A stretch of DNA of 64,000 nt from contig JAKSYS010000125.1 in NCBI GenBank assembly GCA_022925895.1, forward strand, positions 48,658-112,657, read 5' to 3'. A program made the position numbers and the translations under genes. Positions 11,204 through 22,515 of this stretch are shown piece by piece. How positions within the stretch are numbered: the stretch's first letter is position 1; the number at the start of each line of letters is the position of its first letter. The notes beneath the pieces are model-generated. The model was given only the letters and a program-made list of their open reading frames with translations. It was not told where the DNA came from and ran no database searches. This DNA comes from Fragilaria crotonensis (taxonomy: Eukaryota; Bacillariophyta; Fragilariophyceae; Fragilariales; Fragilariaceae).

Positions 11204-12256
11204 TTACGAAGGAGCTGACGATGTCGAAGGAGCTAAAGATGTCGAAGGAGCTGAAGATGTCGATGGCGCAGTCGAAGGAGCAGCAGCTGCTGTTGGCGCA
11301 GTCGAAGGAGCTGCTGTTGGCGCTGTCGAAGGAGCAGCAGCTGCTGTTGGCGCAGTCGAAGGAGCAGCAATTGCTGATGGGACAGCAGTTTTCTTCCCCC
11401 TCATCTTCCCCTTCATCGTCCCCATCATCTTCCCCTTCTTCTCCGCCGACTTTGAAGGAGATGCCGTTGTCACAATCGAAGGAGAAGGAGACACCGACGC
11501 AGACGGCGAATCCGTTTTTTTCTTCTTGTTGTTGTTCTTCTTCTTCTTTCCATCTTTCTTCGTTGCGGACTTTGAAGGAGATGCCGTTGTCACAATCGAA
11601 GGAGAAGGAGACACCGACGCAGACGGCGAATCAGTTTTTTTCTTCTTGTTGTTCTTCTTCTTCTTTCCATCTTTCTTCGTTGCGGACTTTGAAGGAGATG
11701 CCGTTGTCACAATCGAAGGAGAAGGAGACACCGACGCAGACGGCGAATCAGTTTTTTTCTTCTTGTTGTTCTTCTTCTTCTTTCCATCTTTCTTCGTTGC
11801 GGACTTTGAAGGAGATGCAGTTGTCACAATCGAAGGAGAAGGAGACACAGACGCAGAAAGCGCGGCAGTTTTCGTCCTCTTCTTTCTCCACGTCGGATTC
11901 CTGCTCCTTCTCTTTTTGAGAGCCCGTTCCAATTCCACGGTGGAGAAGGAGGACGACACATCTTGCGGACCACTTGCAACATCACAAGCAGTGATTCCAT
12001 CACCAACGAGGTCACCATTACACCGACAATCAATCAAGTCAGGGCCCATGACAATGCAGGTTGCGTCTTCGTGACAAGGAGAATCTGAACACTTGTCCTC
12101 GTTCGTTGCGATTACCGAAGTAAAACTTTCGATGTTCCTCTCGTGAGTAACTTTTGTGGGTAATGTGACACGATGCTCAGAGGCATCGTTGGCGAATGAA
12201 TCTTTGAGAGAGTGGACTAGGATGACATAAACGAGGACAAGGTTGGTGAGGTTCAT
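11204..12256 (-). CDS. Secreted EGF-domain protein with silaffin-like Ser/Lys repeats
   Basis: The 350-residue protein has a signal peptide (MNLTNLVLVYVILVHSLKDS). An EGF-like module follows, with six cysteines in CSDSPCHEDATC and DCRCNGDLVGDGITAC. The rest is low complexity. Three full and one partial copy of a ~39-residue unit alternate a Ser-rich half (SASVSPSPSIVTTASPSKSA) with a Lys/Asn-rich half (KKDGKKKKNNKKKKTDSP). A short Lys/Met/Gly stretch (KGKMMGTMKGKMRGKK) and an Ala/Pro/Ser/Thr tail (AAPSTAPTAAAAPSTAPT) end the chain. Dense serines next to lysine clusters are the composition of silaffins and related silica-associated cell-wall proteins, in which lysines carry polyamines and serines are phosphorylated. 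A role in silica morphogenesis or matrix binding is inference; a generic cell-wall glycoprotein is the alternative. Confidence 0.75.
   Translation of the reverse strand: MNLTNLVLVYVILVHSLKDSFANDASEHRVTLPTKVTHERNIESFTSVIATNEDKCSDSPCHEDATCIVMGPDLIDCRCNGDLVGDGITACDVASGPQDVSSSFSTVELERALKKRRSRNPTWRKKRTKTAALSASVSPSPSIVTTASPSKSATKKDGKKKKNNKKKKTDSPSASVSPSPSIVTTASPSKSATKKDGKKKKNNKKKKTDSPSASVSPSPSIVTTASPSKSATKKDGKKKKNNNKKKKTDSPSASVSPSPSIVTTASPSKSAEKKGKMMGTMKGKMRGKKTAVPSAIAAPSTAPTAAAAPSTAPTAAPSTAPTAAAAPSTAPSTSSAPSTSLAPSTSSAPS
11445..11870 (-). repeat. Coding minisatellite, 117-120 bp units
   Basis: Units begin at 11445 (120 bp), 11565 (117 bp), 11682 (117 bp) and 11799 (partial). They are nearly identical by eye. 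The single length difference is one extra AAC codon. All lengths are multiples of three, so the reading frame of the secreted repeat protein is kept. Confidence 0.9.
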
Positions 12257-14984
12257 GGTGATTGAGAAGGCTGGAGGCAGCAGGTGTGCAAACAGGCAGT
12301 CAACAAATCGCAGGAGGCAAACGATGGGTATTGGGTGATGTACTGTGAAGTTCTTATGGGACGTGTTATTTCGTTTTTCGAGGGCTGTGCTTTGATGGCA
12401 GGCGCGAGGGACACATGTGCGGATGTGAAAGTTTCTGCCTTGTTTGATATGTGTGCTTATAGAGTTTATATCTTATATCATATCGGCCACGCACGCCCGT
12501 AGGCACTGAGATTTTTGTGTGTCCACCTTTTTAATGACCGAATAGTTACTTGGCTTTCTGAAATATGTTTTGGAATAAGTGCTCCCTCTGTCCAAACTTA
12601 GAGCACATGACCATGTGCTTTAAAATTCATTTTCCCTTTGATTAGGGAAAATTCAGGCGTCTCACCCGAAACGTCAGGTCATTCATTTAGAGGCCTTACC
12701 AAATGCTAACATACATGAATATCTAACATATCAGAATCAGGGTCTTCCTTTGAATCCTCATTTTTCAAGCTTCGGTCAGAAAAATGGCCTCGTGAAAACT
12801 TTTGCCCAATATTACATTCTCACTCACTTTACGACGTATGATACTCTATTGAATGGATGAGAATGCAAATGGCAGTTCTAGCATCTTGCAAAGAAAACTC
12901 GGGGTAATACGAGAATCGACTATGTTTCAAATGTTTATCAACCCTGCTCAAAAATCAGAATTTCTGAATTTCTGGGTTGTAGGAACAGCCGCGCCCAGAT
13001 GTTAGTCAGAATGCGCAGATATCGTCAACTCGTAAAAGCGACGCGTTGACAAATGACGAACAATGATGGCCGCTGAAAATGTGCTAAATTGAGGATGGGG
13101 TCGCTCAACTGTAGCAATTGGTCATTCGTACCAGTTTGCACAACAGCAGTGCTTGCCGGGCTGTGCTATCTTCATATCATTATCTAGCTACAATCAAATA
13201 CAGCTTTGGCGAGCACATGCAGGTATGATGAAGAACAACATCTTTGTCCTAGCATTTCCACATTTTTGTGTATGTACATCCCAGCACATAGGCTTAGTAC
13301 AAAAGAATAGTAGGATAAATAACCCGCCTGCTTCCCTTTCCTCACCATCAATCAAGATCATTCAAGATCTCTGCTCCCTTTCTTGAACTGCCACTCTTGA
13401 TCTAGAGATTCTAGACTTTCTTTTGAGAGCATGAAAAGAAGTCTTTTGTGGAAATACTGCTGCAGCAAAGAAGTTCATAACAATATGGCTTTGCACACCC
13501 CTGAAACTCCGTAGGTCAAGGCAGGGCCAGAATTCCTCAACATGATGATAGTGTACTACTCACACCCACCTGCCTTAATCCAAGCCTGCTTTTGGCACTG
13601 AATATCCATTCATACCATGAATTACTTGTACATTTGCAAAACCATTTGATAAAGGTGGATGCTGTCCTTTGGACTTGAGCGACTAAAAAAGAGTTGTTGT
13701 AAGGGTTAACACTGTCCCAATCTATACTAGTCAAGATCAGAGAATGCACCACAGTTGAACCAAATTGTAGGTAGGCAATGATGGAAGCAAGGAAAGACCA
13801 CATATGAATGTTGGTGCTGGATGGATATTTGTATTGCTGCAGATAGCTTCCTGCAGTAGTACGGTAGCTGACTAGTAAGGTTGGGGAAGAAGCAGTTGAC
13901 CCAGTGGGTTAATTCCCAGCAAAACGCAACAATGGCTGGATCTCGGTTGATTAAGATGGCACACTTTGTTGGATCTCGGTTGATTAATTTGCAGACTGAG
14001 GCACACCATTTGGTTGGATCTCAGAAATTGAGGAGTCATGGTATAGTGCGGCATTACAGTAATAAGCTGCTGATCTAGCAGGGTGCACAGGTTGTTAACA
14101 CAGTAGTTCTTCTCTTTGTGGAAGGTCAAGATCACATGCCACCACATGCTGGGGCTTTGCAAAGCTTCATCGGTGATGCCAGGTAAAAGGTACAATAATC
14201 AGAAACCACTATATCCGATTGTGTAAGCGCAGGGATGCCCAACGCATGTCAGCGTAGGTCCGACAAGTGACGGACGTTCGGGGGCCGACAAGTGACGGAC
14301 GTTCGGGGGCCAACAAAGGGGCGTTGAAATCAAAATGGCGCATTTCAAGTAGTACGGTACGCGTATGTCATACTTATCTACTGTAGTATCAAATCGGTGA
14401 CCCTGCCTACTCTACCTAAGTGTAAGCTACTCTAGAGTAGGGACTCCACCGTGATGTATATACATATATGTATATGATGCATACATGTCCTACAGTGTCA
14501 GTTCGAGTTCATGAGTAGCACTACAGTACGCTGGTACGATTATAAGGTTGAACATGAGTATGCATACGGTTCTACGGAAACAAGACTGAGTCACCCATAT
14601 TGAGAAGAGAACAGAACATCTATGAACACAAAATGCAGAGAATGCAAAACCACATCAGATTTGGTGCCGCCAGTTCCTTGTACTAAAAATATATAGCGAT
14701 TTTATGCCATACATGCATGCTCCACGACACTATCGACTGTATTTAGTAGTATGATAGTACACTTTACACTCAGAAACTAGTACTGTACCCTACCACCGGC
14801 AGCATTGGCATAAAATTTCTACGTTGACACTGGTATGTTCTTTCAAGTAACACTGCCGATTCGCATTCGGTACAAAAACGGTCAAATGCAGTCGTACTTG
14901 TACCTGGTTGAGGATAACTTACAACATTTCCCTTGAAGAAAACTTAGTCGTCATTTCGCAATTCGCATTACAACGTTCGATAGA
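12257..14984. other. Long intergenic region, no gene seen
   Basis: There are no convincing coding regions. It contains a tandem 25-bp duplication (14260-14309), two copies of a GGATCTCGGTTGATTAA motif near 13940-13990, and AT-rich palindromic stretches near 14455-14485. The 3' part should contain the desaturase promoter. Confidence 0.45.
14260..14309. repeat. Perfect tandem duplication of a 25-bp unit
   Basis: Unit CCGACAAGTGACGGACGTTC plus GGGGG occurs twice in direct succession (14260-14284 and 14285-14309) without mismatch. Confidence 0.9.
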
Positions 14985-16199
14985 ATGGGGAAAGGAGGTC
15001 AGAACATCAAGAAGCAACAAGACGTCCAACATCAGCAAGGAGGAGAGCCGACAAAAGATGAATTCTATTTGGTGAATGAACAGCAATGGCATATGCCTCG
15101 GTACGTTATTTCGATGCTTGACAGTAGTCACGTATGTAGCAGTACCGTTGAAAGTGTACCAGACTGTATTACTGTTTGACTTGTCAAGACTACTTCGCGT
15201 CAAGTCCACGACAACCATCGGTTGGTATGGCTTCTTCCTTACTCACCGTAGTTACTTTTCTTTAGAGGTCGTGCCATTCTCAAAGCTCACCCCGAAGTTA
15301 GCAAGCTCATGGGACATGATCCATTGATGAAGTACAAGGTGTTTACGGCCTTCCTCCTTCAATGGCTATCACTCGAACTGCTCGACGGAGCTCCGTTTTA
15401 TGTCTGGCTTATTTGTTGCTACACACTTTCGGGCTTGATCACTGGCAGCATGACATTGTCCTTGCACGAGCTGAGTCACAACTTGGCAGCAAAAGGCATT
15501 TTTTGGAATCGCGTCGTGGCCATGACGGCAAACGCAACGATGGGCATCCCAGCAGCTGCAACATTCAAACGCTACCATGCTGAGCATCATAAGTTCTTGG
15601 GAGAACACTTGGTGGATGTTGACGTCCCAACGTATACGGAAGGTAACGTGTTTGGCGACACCAAAATTGGAAAGCTTTTATGGCTGTTTTTCCAGCCTGT
15701 GTGGTACGGGCTGCGACCGTGGACAATTTATCCAAAAGAGCCCAACGCATATGAAGTTGCAAACTTTGTCACGATCATCACTATTGATCTTCTTGTCCTT
15801 TGGCGTTATGGTATCCCGGGACTCATGTATTTGCTACTTGGAACAATTATGGGGATGCAGTGGCATCCTGTTGCAGGTCACTTTGTTGCTGAACACTACA
15901 TCTTTAATGAAGGGCAAGAGACGTACAGTTACTACGGGCCGTTTAATTGGATTGGGTTCAACGTTGGCTATCACATCGAGCATCACGATCTGCCGTTCAT
16001 AGCGTGCTCGCGATTACCCACGTTGAAACGCATTTCGTTCGAATTCTATGACCAGCCACATTATCAGAGCTGGGTCAAGGTACTATGGGATTTCGTCTTT
16101 GACTCGCACTTGTCTCCTTTTGCTCGAATGAAGCGCCGTGAATTGTCTGAAGAGGAGCGTCTCGAGTTGCGAGCCAGAGGTGGTCTCTCATCAAATTGA
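14985..16199 (+). CDS. DES1: Sphingolipid delta-4 desaturase (dihydroceramide desaturase)
   Basis: Two exons, 14985-15100 and 15266-16199, are joined across a 165-nt GT-AG intron (GTACGT ... TTTAG), giving 349 residues. The N-terminal block (EFYLVNEQQWHMPR | GRAILKAHPEV) aligns with the DES1 lipid-desaturase N-domain. The three histidine boxes that bind the di-iron centre are present: HELSH at ~106-110, HAEHH at ~143-147 and HIEHH at ~275-279. Other family signatures are the segment GHFVAEHYIF and the segment ETYSYYGPFNW. The enzyme inserts the delta-4 trans double bond into dihydroceramide in the endoplasmic reticulum to make ceramide. Length is in the usual range for the family and no broken motif is visible. 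The exon junction is fixed by reading phase. Confidence 0.95.
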
Positions 16200-16549
16200 A
16201 TTCACACATTTCCGGAATGATCATTCTTTGTCATAGATCTCTTTGTTTGTGAAACGTTCCAACAACCGCATCGGCGGTACTCTGTGTAACGATAATGATG
16301 TCGCTTTCTGCATTTATTCAGCTCCCGTTCATGCTTTCGTGTAGTTATTCTCAGTGATTCGCCAAGCCTTGTTGTAGCTCTTCTGACGTCCTCGACGCTG
16401 TGTTTTCTTATCGGCGAGCCGATTAGAGCTTCATGTTCACGTGATCACACTTGGCCTCCAGCAATTCGTCCACTCGAATTTTTTCCTAAAGAGTAGCACT
16501 AGTACTATGAGCCTGGCCATGATAATCTGTTTTTATCATGGCAGCATTA
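16200..16549. other. Intergenic region with a hairpin beside a transposon end
   Basis: No gene is seen. A perfect 10-bp stem (GCCATGATAA at 16516-16525, TTATCATGGC at 16533-16542) lies 7 bp outside the left end of the TIR element that starts at 16550. Confidence 0.6.
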
Positions 16550-18052
16550 GAGAGATCCTCTTTTTATTGTTTACAGTACGGAACCCGTAACCTTACGAAG
16601 ATTTGGGGTAAATTTGTTCCTGTAATTTACAGTGTAAAATTGATGTCCTCTTTTTAGAAAATACAAGATAAATTTCACAACTCAGATTCCTTCGAAATTT
16701 CTCGTGTCAGTACTCAGTACTGTACCACTGATTGCTATTCTCCGAGTGTAGCTAGTAGTAGCGGTAGGTACCGGTACAATTGTTCGTCGTTTCTATGGAG
16801 ACTGCTGCACCTAAAGCATGCCAGTTCCAACTCCCAACTCCTACTAACACTCCTGATCAGTGCGGAGATGCAACGTGTAGAGTCTATCAGTTGTCCCTCT
16901 CCTAACTCTTAGACATTACAAAAAGGAACAGCTAGATTGGCTACTCATTACTACTGCGGCTACCTTCGTCGTTCGGCCATGACTTGATTGAAAGCCATGA
17001 GTAAGTCATAGCTAGCAGGCATTGGCCACGCACAGTTGGGTACTACATCCTTCCTCTTTCAACCTCTCAAACCTCGACGCTGCTCTACAGTTAGATAACC
17101 AAGTGAATCGTTGTGACGGGTGTCTGCCTTCTCGTCTTCATCATAGGCTCTTGCAGCGGCCAAGGAGTGTTTGTCATCGCTGCATTCTTTGGTGCCGCCA
17201 GCATTTAGCTTCTCACTTGATGGATCCTCATTGCAACCAGAATTCAATGGCATGTTCAAGGAACCGACTTTTCAAGTGCTCACGCCCATTGCCCATTGCC
17301 CATTGCAAACTGAAGGGAACCACTGCATTTCCATGCGGAGCCGCAGATATGCTCAGATACTTGGCACTTGTAGCCCGGGCTGCCATGCTCTTCCCATGAG
17401 GAGCCTCAAACGGTAAGTCTGCAATCAACTGCCGCACAAGCATGATGTCCATCAAATTTGTGGGATCTGTCAAGAATGGAGCCACCTGCATGACCCTTCC
17501 ATTCTTGACAGTTGAGACTGTTGACGCGGGCAACCACCTCAATTGAGCACGTGACGAAGACGCCAAGTTTCTCGTGTCCACGTTGCCGGAGGAAGATGTC
17601 GTTTCTTCCGTTGAATCACCCGAAACAAGGGCGAGGATCGAATGACACACGATGTGGTTGTTCTAGAACAACCACATCGGAATGGCAAACGTCATCGTCG
17701 AGATCCGATGAGGACATGATACAAGATACAGTTTTTTTGTGTTAGTGAACTTCCAGTGACATGCCAAAGCGCGCCGCAAGATGAAAAGTCTACAAACTAC
17801 TAGAACGTACGCTGATGTACACATATTGTTTTCCACGTGGAGGTACTTTCCGAACAAAGTAAACACGTGGAACGGAATTTGTTCAGTGTCAAGTCGAAGG
17901 GAAATTTGGGCTTCAAATTTACCAAAGGACCCCAAAATTCATGAAGTTAAGGGAAAATAGAATCTCAACTTTACAAAGCTGAGGACCCAGAACCGGTACT
18001 GGGTCCAGAGTTCTGTAATTTTGTACTGTAAAAAGGCAAAAGAGGATCTCTC
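16550..18052. mobile_element. TA-flanked TIR element, 1.5 kb, non-autonomous
   Basis: The 30-bp terminal inverted repeats begin GAGAGATCCTCTTTT at both ends and share TTTACAGTAC at positions 21-30, with 26 of 30 positions identical by eye. TA flanks both sides (16548-16549 and 18053-18054), as expected for a TA-targeting element. No intact transposase is present; the internal open frames are short. A 30-bp perfect palindrome lies inside. A sub-terminal block (AACCTTACGAAGAT and GTAATTTACAGTGTAAAA, 16590-16645) recurs inverted near the right end of the element at 42462-44560, so the two belong to one family. Confidence 0.75.
17650..17679. repeat. 30-bp perfect palindrome
   Basis: The arms CGATGTGGTTGTTCT and AGAACAACCACATCG meet without a spacer. 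A degenerate version sits inside the related element at about 42859-42890. Confidence 0.9.
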
Positions 18053-18447
18053 TATTTAATGGCTAAATTATTACTGGAGTACATAACCTCCTGATAAGGG
18101 ATAAGCGATAAGGAATCTTGCTTTTGACCAATCTTCTGGTTTGCTTCATGAAGTTATGGAGTTTATGTATCATACGGATCATACGCATACCGTAGTTGGC
18201 GATTGTTGTGTTTAACGTTGTTTAAACGCAAGAGTTGTCTTCTACCAGGAGTAGTATACCTGTATCTTCATAGCATATAAAAAATAAGGATCCGATTAGA
18301 ATGCAAGGAAAGGACGTCAGTTATCCCATATATGTGTGGAAACAACCCAGTTCTGTTCACAAGCAAATATAGGCGTGTTGCTGTCCGCGTGAGGTGTAGT
18401 ATGCTGGTACAGTATCAGTTCCGGGAGCCAGTACTCGAGAACCGAGA
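18053..18447. other. Intergenic region, probable promoter of the glycosyltransferase
   Basis: No open frame of interest is seen. It is AT-rich and leads into the GT8-like gene. Confidence 0.4.
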
Positions 18448-18587
18448 ATGGAAATTCGTAGTGGTAGCATGACAGAGTTGGCGAATCTTACCGCACCATC
18501 ATGTTCGCTTGAAGCTCATGATGCTGCACTTTTCGACTACATCCTTCGCTCTATCCATACACAAATAATCAAGAGGAAGACAAATGT

Positions 18588-19850
18588 TTGCAAGAAAAAA
18601 ACTTTAATTCAATTCTACTCCTGCTTATCCTTGTTGCAGTCCTACACAATCTCATAAGACCTGAATCTTGGCCGCAAGTGGATAGGAGAAATATATCTTG
18701 GACGCAAGTGGATGTGACAAATGTATCTTGGACACGAATTGATTTGCCAAATGCACCATCGACGCAAATGGAGAGCTTGAAAAACAAGACAGTTGCAAGA
18801 CGATACGACGAAATCATAACCGGAGAAATGACAAACTTTAACTGGACAACAACCCTAGACTTTCCTGACCTACTTTCAAACCAAGCCACAGCGATCAACG
18901 TCGGAATGATATTTGCCAATATCAAGTACAGGTTCATTGAACTCAAGATTTCACTCGATAGTTTGATGTTGCACCGTTCTTGTCATGTGAACTTTCACTT
19001 TGGAGTCGATCCAGAGAGCCGTGAGTGGGTCGAAGCCTACTTTGAGTTGCGAGGCTTTGAAGCGACAAATGTCCAGTTTTACTCGTTGGAAATTAACGAC
19101 GAACGGATCAAGAATGCGACCCAGGCATCCGAGTTTGGGGGAGGTATTGCCTTCATGAAAATTAACGCCGACCATCTATTTAGTCCGGTGAATGAAATGT
19201 ATCTGCTTGATTTTGACATTCTTGTTCAAAGAGACATTTGCGAGGCATATTCCAATTTACACGAGCAATTGATGAAAGAGGACAAAATGATATTGATTGC
19301 CGGAGAAATGGATAAATGGTACGATCGAGTCAGCGGAGTCCAAAAAACAATTGGTGTGGATCTCCCAGCCGACTATAGAGCATTTTGGACTGGAATAAAC
19401 TCGGGAGTATTGTTTCTCGATTTGCGTCAAATGAGAACGAGACGCTGGACGGAAATTTGGCTTAACGAACTGCAATCTGGACGATATGAAATAAGCGATT
19501 ACCTCGCTCTTGGTGAACAGAGTCTCATAAACGCTATCGCGCAAATCAAGCCGGAAATATTCGGATTCATGCCCTACACCTACAATTTTCAGCTCAATCA
19601 TTTCGACGATGAACGTCCTCAGGTCGATTTACAACTCGCCTTGTTTGAATACATTTATATTTTTCACGGCAACAACGGAAAGTATCGGTATGGCGACATT
19701 CGATCGCTGGCGCATGTTGCCTGGGTGTTGCATAATCCAATGCATACCGGCACCATTCCCTCGTTTATACAGTCTGGTGAGGTAACAATAAAAAATTACA
19801 AGGAAAAGAAGCAAGTGATATGGTGGCACATACATAAGGATGTTTGGTAA
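18588..19850 (+). CDS. GT8-like (LARGE/GXYLT-type) type II membrane glycosyltransferase
   Basis: The readable frame encodes about 420 residues. A single membrane anchor (NSILLLLILVAVLHNLI) is followed by a stem with three 10-residue repeats (SWPQVDRRNI, SWTQVDVTNV, SWTRIDLPNA). The catalytic domain carries a DxD metal/nucleotide-sugar motif (YLLDFDILVQRD, ~208-210), the FWTGINSGVLFLDLRQM motif (~267), LGEQSLINAI (~309) and a C-terminal FHGNNGKYR. These are the ordered hallmarks of GT8 enzymes related to LARGE and xyloside xylosyltransferases, acting in the Golgi. There is no in-frame ATG before the anchor. A frame starting at ATG 18448 supplies a cytoplasmic N-terminus and meets this frame at an A7 run (18595-18601), so a one-base indel or assembly error is likely. 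The exact start is unresolved. Confidence 0.85.
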   Translation: MQEKNFNSILLLLILVAVLHNLIRPESWPQVDRRNISWTQVDVTNVSWTRIDLPNAPSTQMESLKNKTVARRYDEIITGEMTNFNWTTTLDFPDLLSNQATAINVGMIFANIKYRFIELKISLDSLMLHRSCHVNFHFGVDPESREWVEAYFELRGFEATNVQFYSLEINDERIKNATQASEFGGGIAFMKINADHLFSPVNEMYLLDFDILVQRDICEAYSNLHEQLMKEDKMILIAGEMDKWYDRVSGVQKTIGVDLPADYRAFWTGINSGVLFLDLRQMRTRRWTEIWLNELQSGRYEISDYLALGEQSLINAIAQIKPEIFGFMPYTYNFQLNHFDDERPQVDLQLALFEYIYIFHGNNGKYRYGDIRSLAHVAWVLHNPMHTGTIPSFIQSGEVTIKNYKEKKQVIWWHIHKDVW

Positions 19851-22209
19851 ATCAATTGTTCAGGGGCTACGGGATGCAGTCGGGCCTGTTATATTAAATA
19901 CTCTGATCTTTCTCGGACACTTATCACTAGCTCTAGAGAGACCATATGCGTCGATTCACCCGGCCTAGCGCTATCTGACCATTACACTCTGGAATTTGCT
20001 TATACATTGAAACTTTGAGCCCTGACACAAGAGTAGATAAGAATGGTCAAGTCCAATTGAAACGACGATAGAATCATGCACCATGTTGTTCCATGAGTGC
20101 CAGAGGCTGCTAATTTTTTTAAGAAATTCTCCTACTGGAGTGCAGTAGTCCAGTACCATCCAATTCCAAAACATGCTGAGTTTACGAACGCCCCTAAGCA
20201 AAAGCTCCAAGTCTAACCCACCTTTTTCGCGTGTGGACGTTGCCCGAGCCAGGATTGTTGAATTATCTGTTGTTCAGGGGGGGGAGGCAGGGTATGGTGT
20301 CCCCTAGTTGAGCCGGCCATCACCTGCAGTAGAGAAGGCCGGGACTATTGTATTCTCCATAGCGAAGAGTAGCCTGAGATTCGTAAGTTAGGTCATGTAA
20401 TTTAATCTGTATTATAAATCACAGAGTCCAGTTTTTTCGAAGATCGGTTCGATTACGTTATGCATTAACGGGCGGCTCCCCGGAAAGGTCCGGCCAAGGC
20501 GCGTTGTAGCCGTTAAGTTCCGCTGCCGAAGTCAATTCAACGTAAGTCGGCCTCAAAGAACCTGTATTGCAATATTTGTATCCGCGACGGTCGATCCCAA
20601 CGAGCCGGGAAGGTTCTTACGTAAGTGAAAGCAAGCTGCTGCAATCGACACTGATGGATAAGACTCAGAGGTGCCCTTTCCTGTTACATGGAAGAAGTCA
20701 CACTTCACTTGCTTTCCACTTTTTTCTCGTGCTTTAAAGTTGTGCCAAAAGAGTTTGAGTGGCTCCTGAGCACTCCTTTCCAACAACGCTAAGAAGTTCT
20801 GCCTTCTGTTGTATCTTTATGTCATCTGCAAAGTTGGCTTGCCACCACACGTGATGAAGTTGTGCAGTTGAGAGCTATGCGTTAGCTACTGCTGCTTCCC
20901 ACAAATTGATGATGCAGCAATGCGTTTTCTGTGCAACTTTAGCATTTGTTGCTCATCATCAGAATGGAGGAGAGGCATTCAGAAGGTGCTCCATAGAAAA
21001 CAAGAATTGGTTAAGCTGTGGGCTGTCATGGTCAATTGATTGCAAAGCAAGCAAGTGATGCTTACCAGTCAAGTCTGCAAAGCGACAGCGAGAGAGGCGA
21101 CAGTACAGTGAGGTAGAGGTCAAGTAGGAGAAACAAACCACGACCGAGTTGCCCCAAAGCACATGGAAGGTCCGAGTTGCACTGATTGGAGGTTTTTCTT
21201 TATTGGACGTAACCAGAAAACCAAAATGAATGGTGGTGACAGCCAATTGGCTGGCAGTTGGGAAAGCAACTAAGGAACAGCCTACACGACCCTGGACCGA
21301 ATGAACCAGAACCAGTGATCCCAGCAAGCTCACTTCTAGCCAGCTAGCATTAACTTTAAATCCCCAAGCCCACCCCTGGAGCATCCAACAACTCTGGGGA
21401 GTTGGAGTTTGACATTCTGCCAAGACTCAGTCTGGCTACGCCAACCAAGATCTTTGATCAGCCTAACTCTAGACGTCCTACAAGTAGTGGGTACTAAAAA
21501 TCCATAATCTAATTTAACGTGCTGCCGCATCTTCCTGAAAGAAGGTCGACTCGCACAACTAGATAAAGTCCCTTATTGGGACTACGTCCAGTATGTATGT
21601 TTCTTCCGTTCCTGTTCGTCTAGGAACTGATGCAAAGTATGAACGGATCAATCTTACACCCCTTACCACTTTTTTCCTTGCCCTCTTTATGCTTTCTCGG
21701 ATAATCGGTCCGTTAACCGACAACCAAGCAATTGCGTGTTACGCACAGTGGTTTTTGCAGGTGTTCATGCTCTTCTGGCAATAATAAGAATGCCTGTAAT
21801 TGAGGTTCAATGTGGCTTCGACATGCATATAATGCCCTTTATCACCTTCGACAGTCCTCCGTTCTGATTGCATCCTGGTGCTTTCGCTCATCCCTACCAT
21901 GTATTTTGTCGTTAATTAACTTCCACAGAATCTGCCATTGTTTTCATATCTGCAGTATCATACGCGTTTGCCGAGAATTCCCGGTCATTCTGTCTTTGTA
22001 TTCCTCTGTTGTTGCAACTGAACATAATACTTGTTCTGGACGCGACTCCATTCCCAACTGAGCGAATCAACCAGCACTAAATATCTGTCTCCAGCCACTC
22101 ATGCTGATATTCTGTTTCATAATGACCCCCTCTTGAACATCCGCGTGATATAGGATCGGTGAATTGGACAGACGAAAAAACGTCATCAAATAGTTTCTCC
22201 GCATTCATC

Positions 22210-22515
22210 GTCTTGAGGAAACACCAATTTGGACCCAAATTGTTGCGAATGGTCCAGCTGGTTTTCCAAATCGGTAATATAACACTAATATAAATTCCAT
22301 ATTGGGGTACGACATTTTGGGCTTCTCATTGCCAAACTCCCTTTTGAGAGTTGTGTGATGTATGATTGACGTAATCAATTTGCACCAATTTGGTGTCCAA
22401 ATTACGATATCAAAGAATCTCAATATGGATTCCAGATTGGTGTCACCAAATGTACCAAGAACTTATTCTCCAAATTGGGTACTAGGTTCATCGTTGGTTC
22501 CATATTGGGTATATA
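22210..22515. repeat. Cluster of CCAATTTGG / CCATATTGG-like motifs (left block)
   Basis: Roughly ten short words of the type CCAATTTGG, CCAAATTGG, CCAAATCGG and CCATATTGG occur in about 300 bp, in both orientations and irregularly spaced. Confidence 0.6.

Noticed and set aside
11068-11919. 283-codon plus-strand frame rich in QSKEKETPTQTA repeats
   Set aside because: It is the antisense shadow of the Ser/Lys minisatellite gene; the minus strand has the signal peptide and EGF module.
12575-12605. CTCCCTCTGTCCAAA resembling a Stowaway MITE end
   Set aside because: No matching inverted copy was found nearby, so a single short match is not enough.
18586-18639. GT-AG intron (GTTTGC ... TTGCAG) as an explanation for the split glycosyltransferase start
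   Set aside because: The reading phases on either side do not match and it would remove the membrane anchor.
20959-21423. 154-codon minus-strand open frame
   Set aside because: It has no recognisable domain, membrane layout or repeat, and lies in a gene-poor stretch; not supported as a gene.
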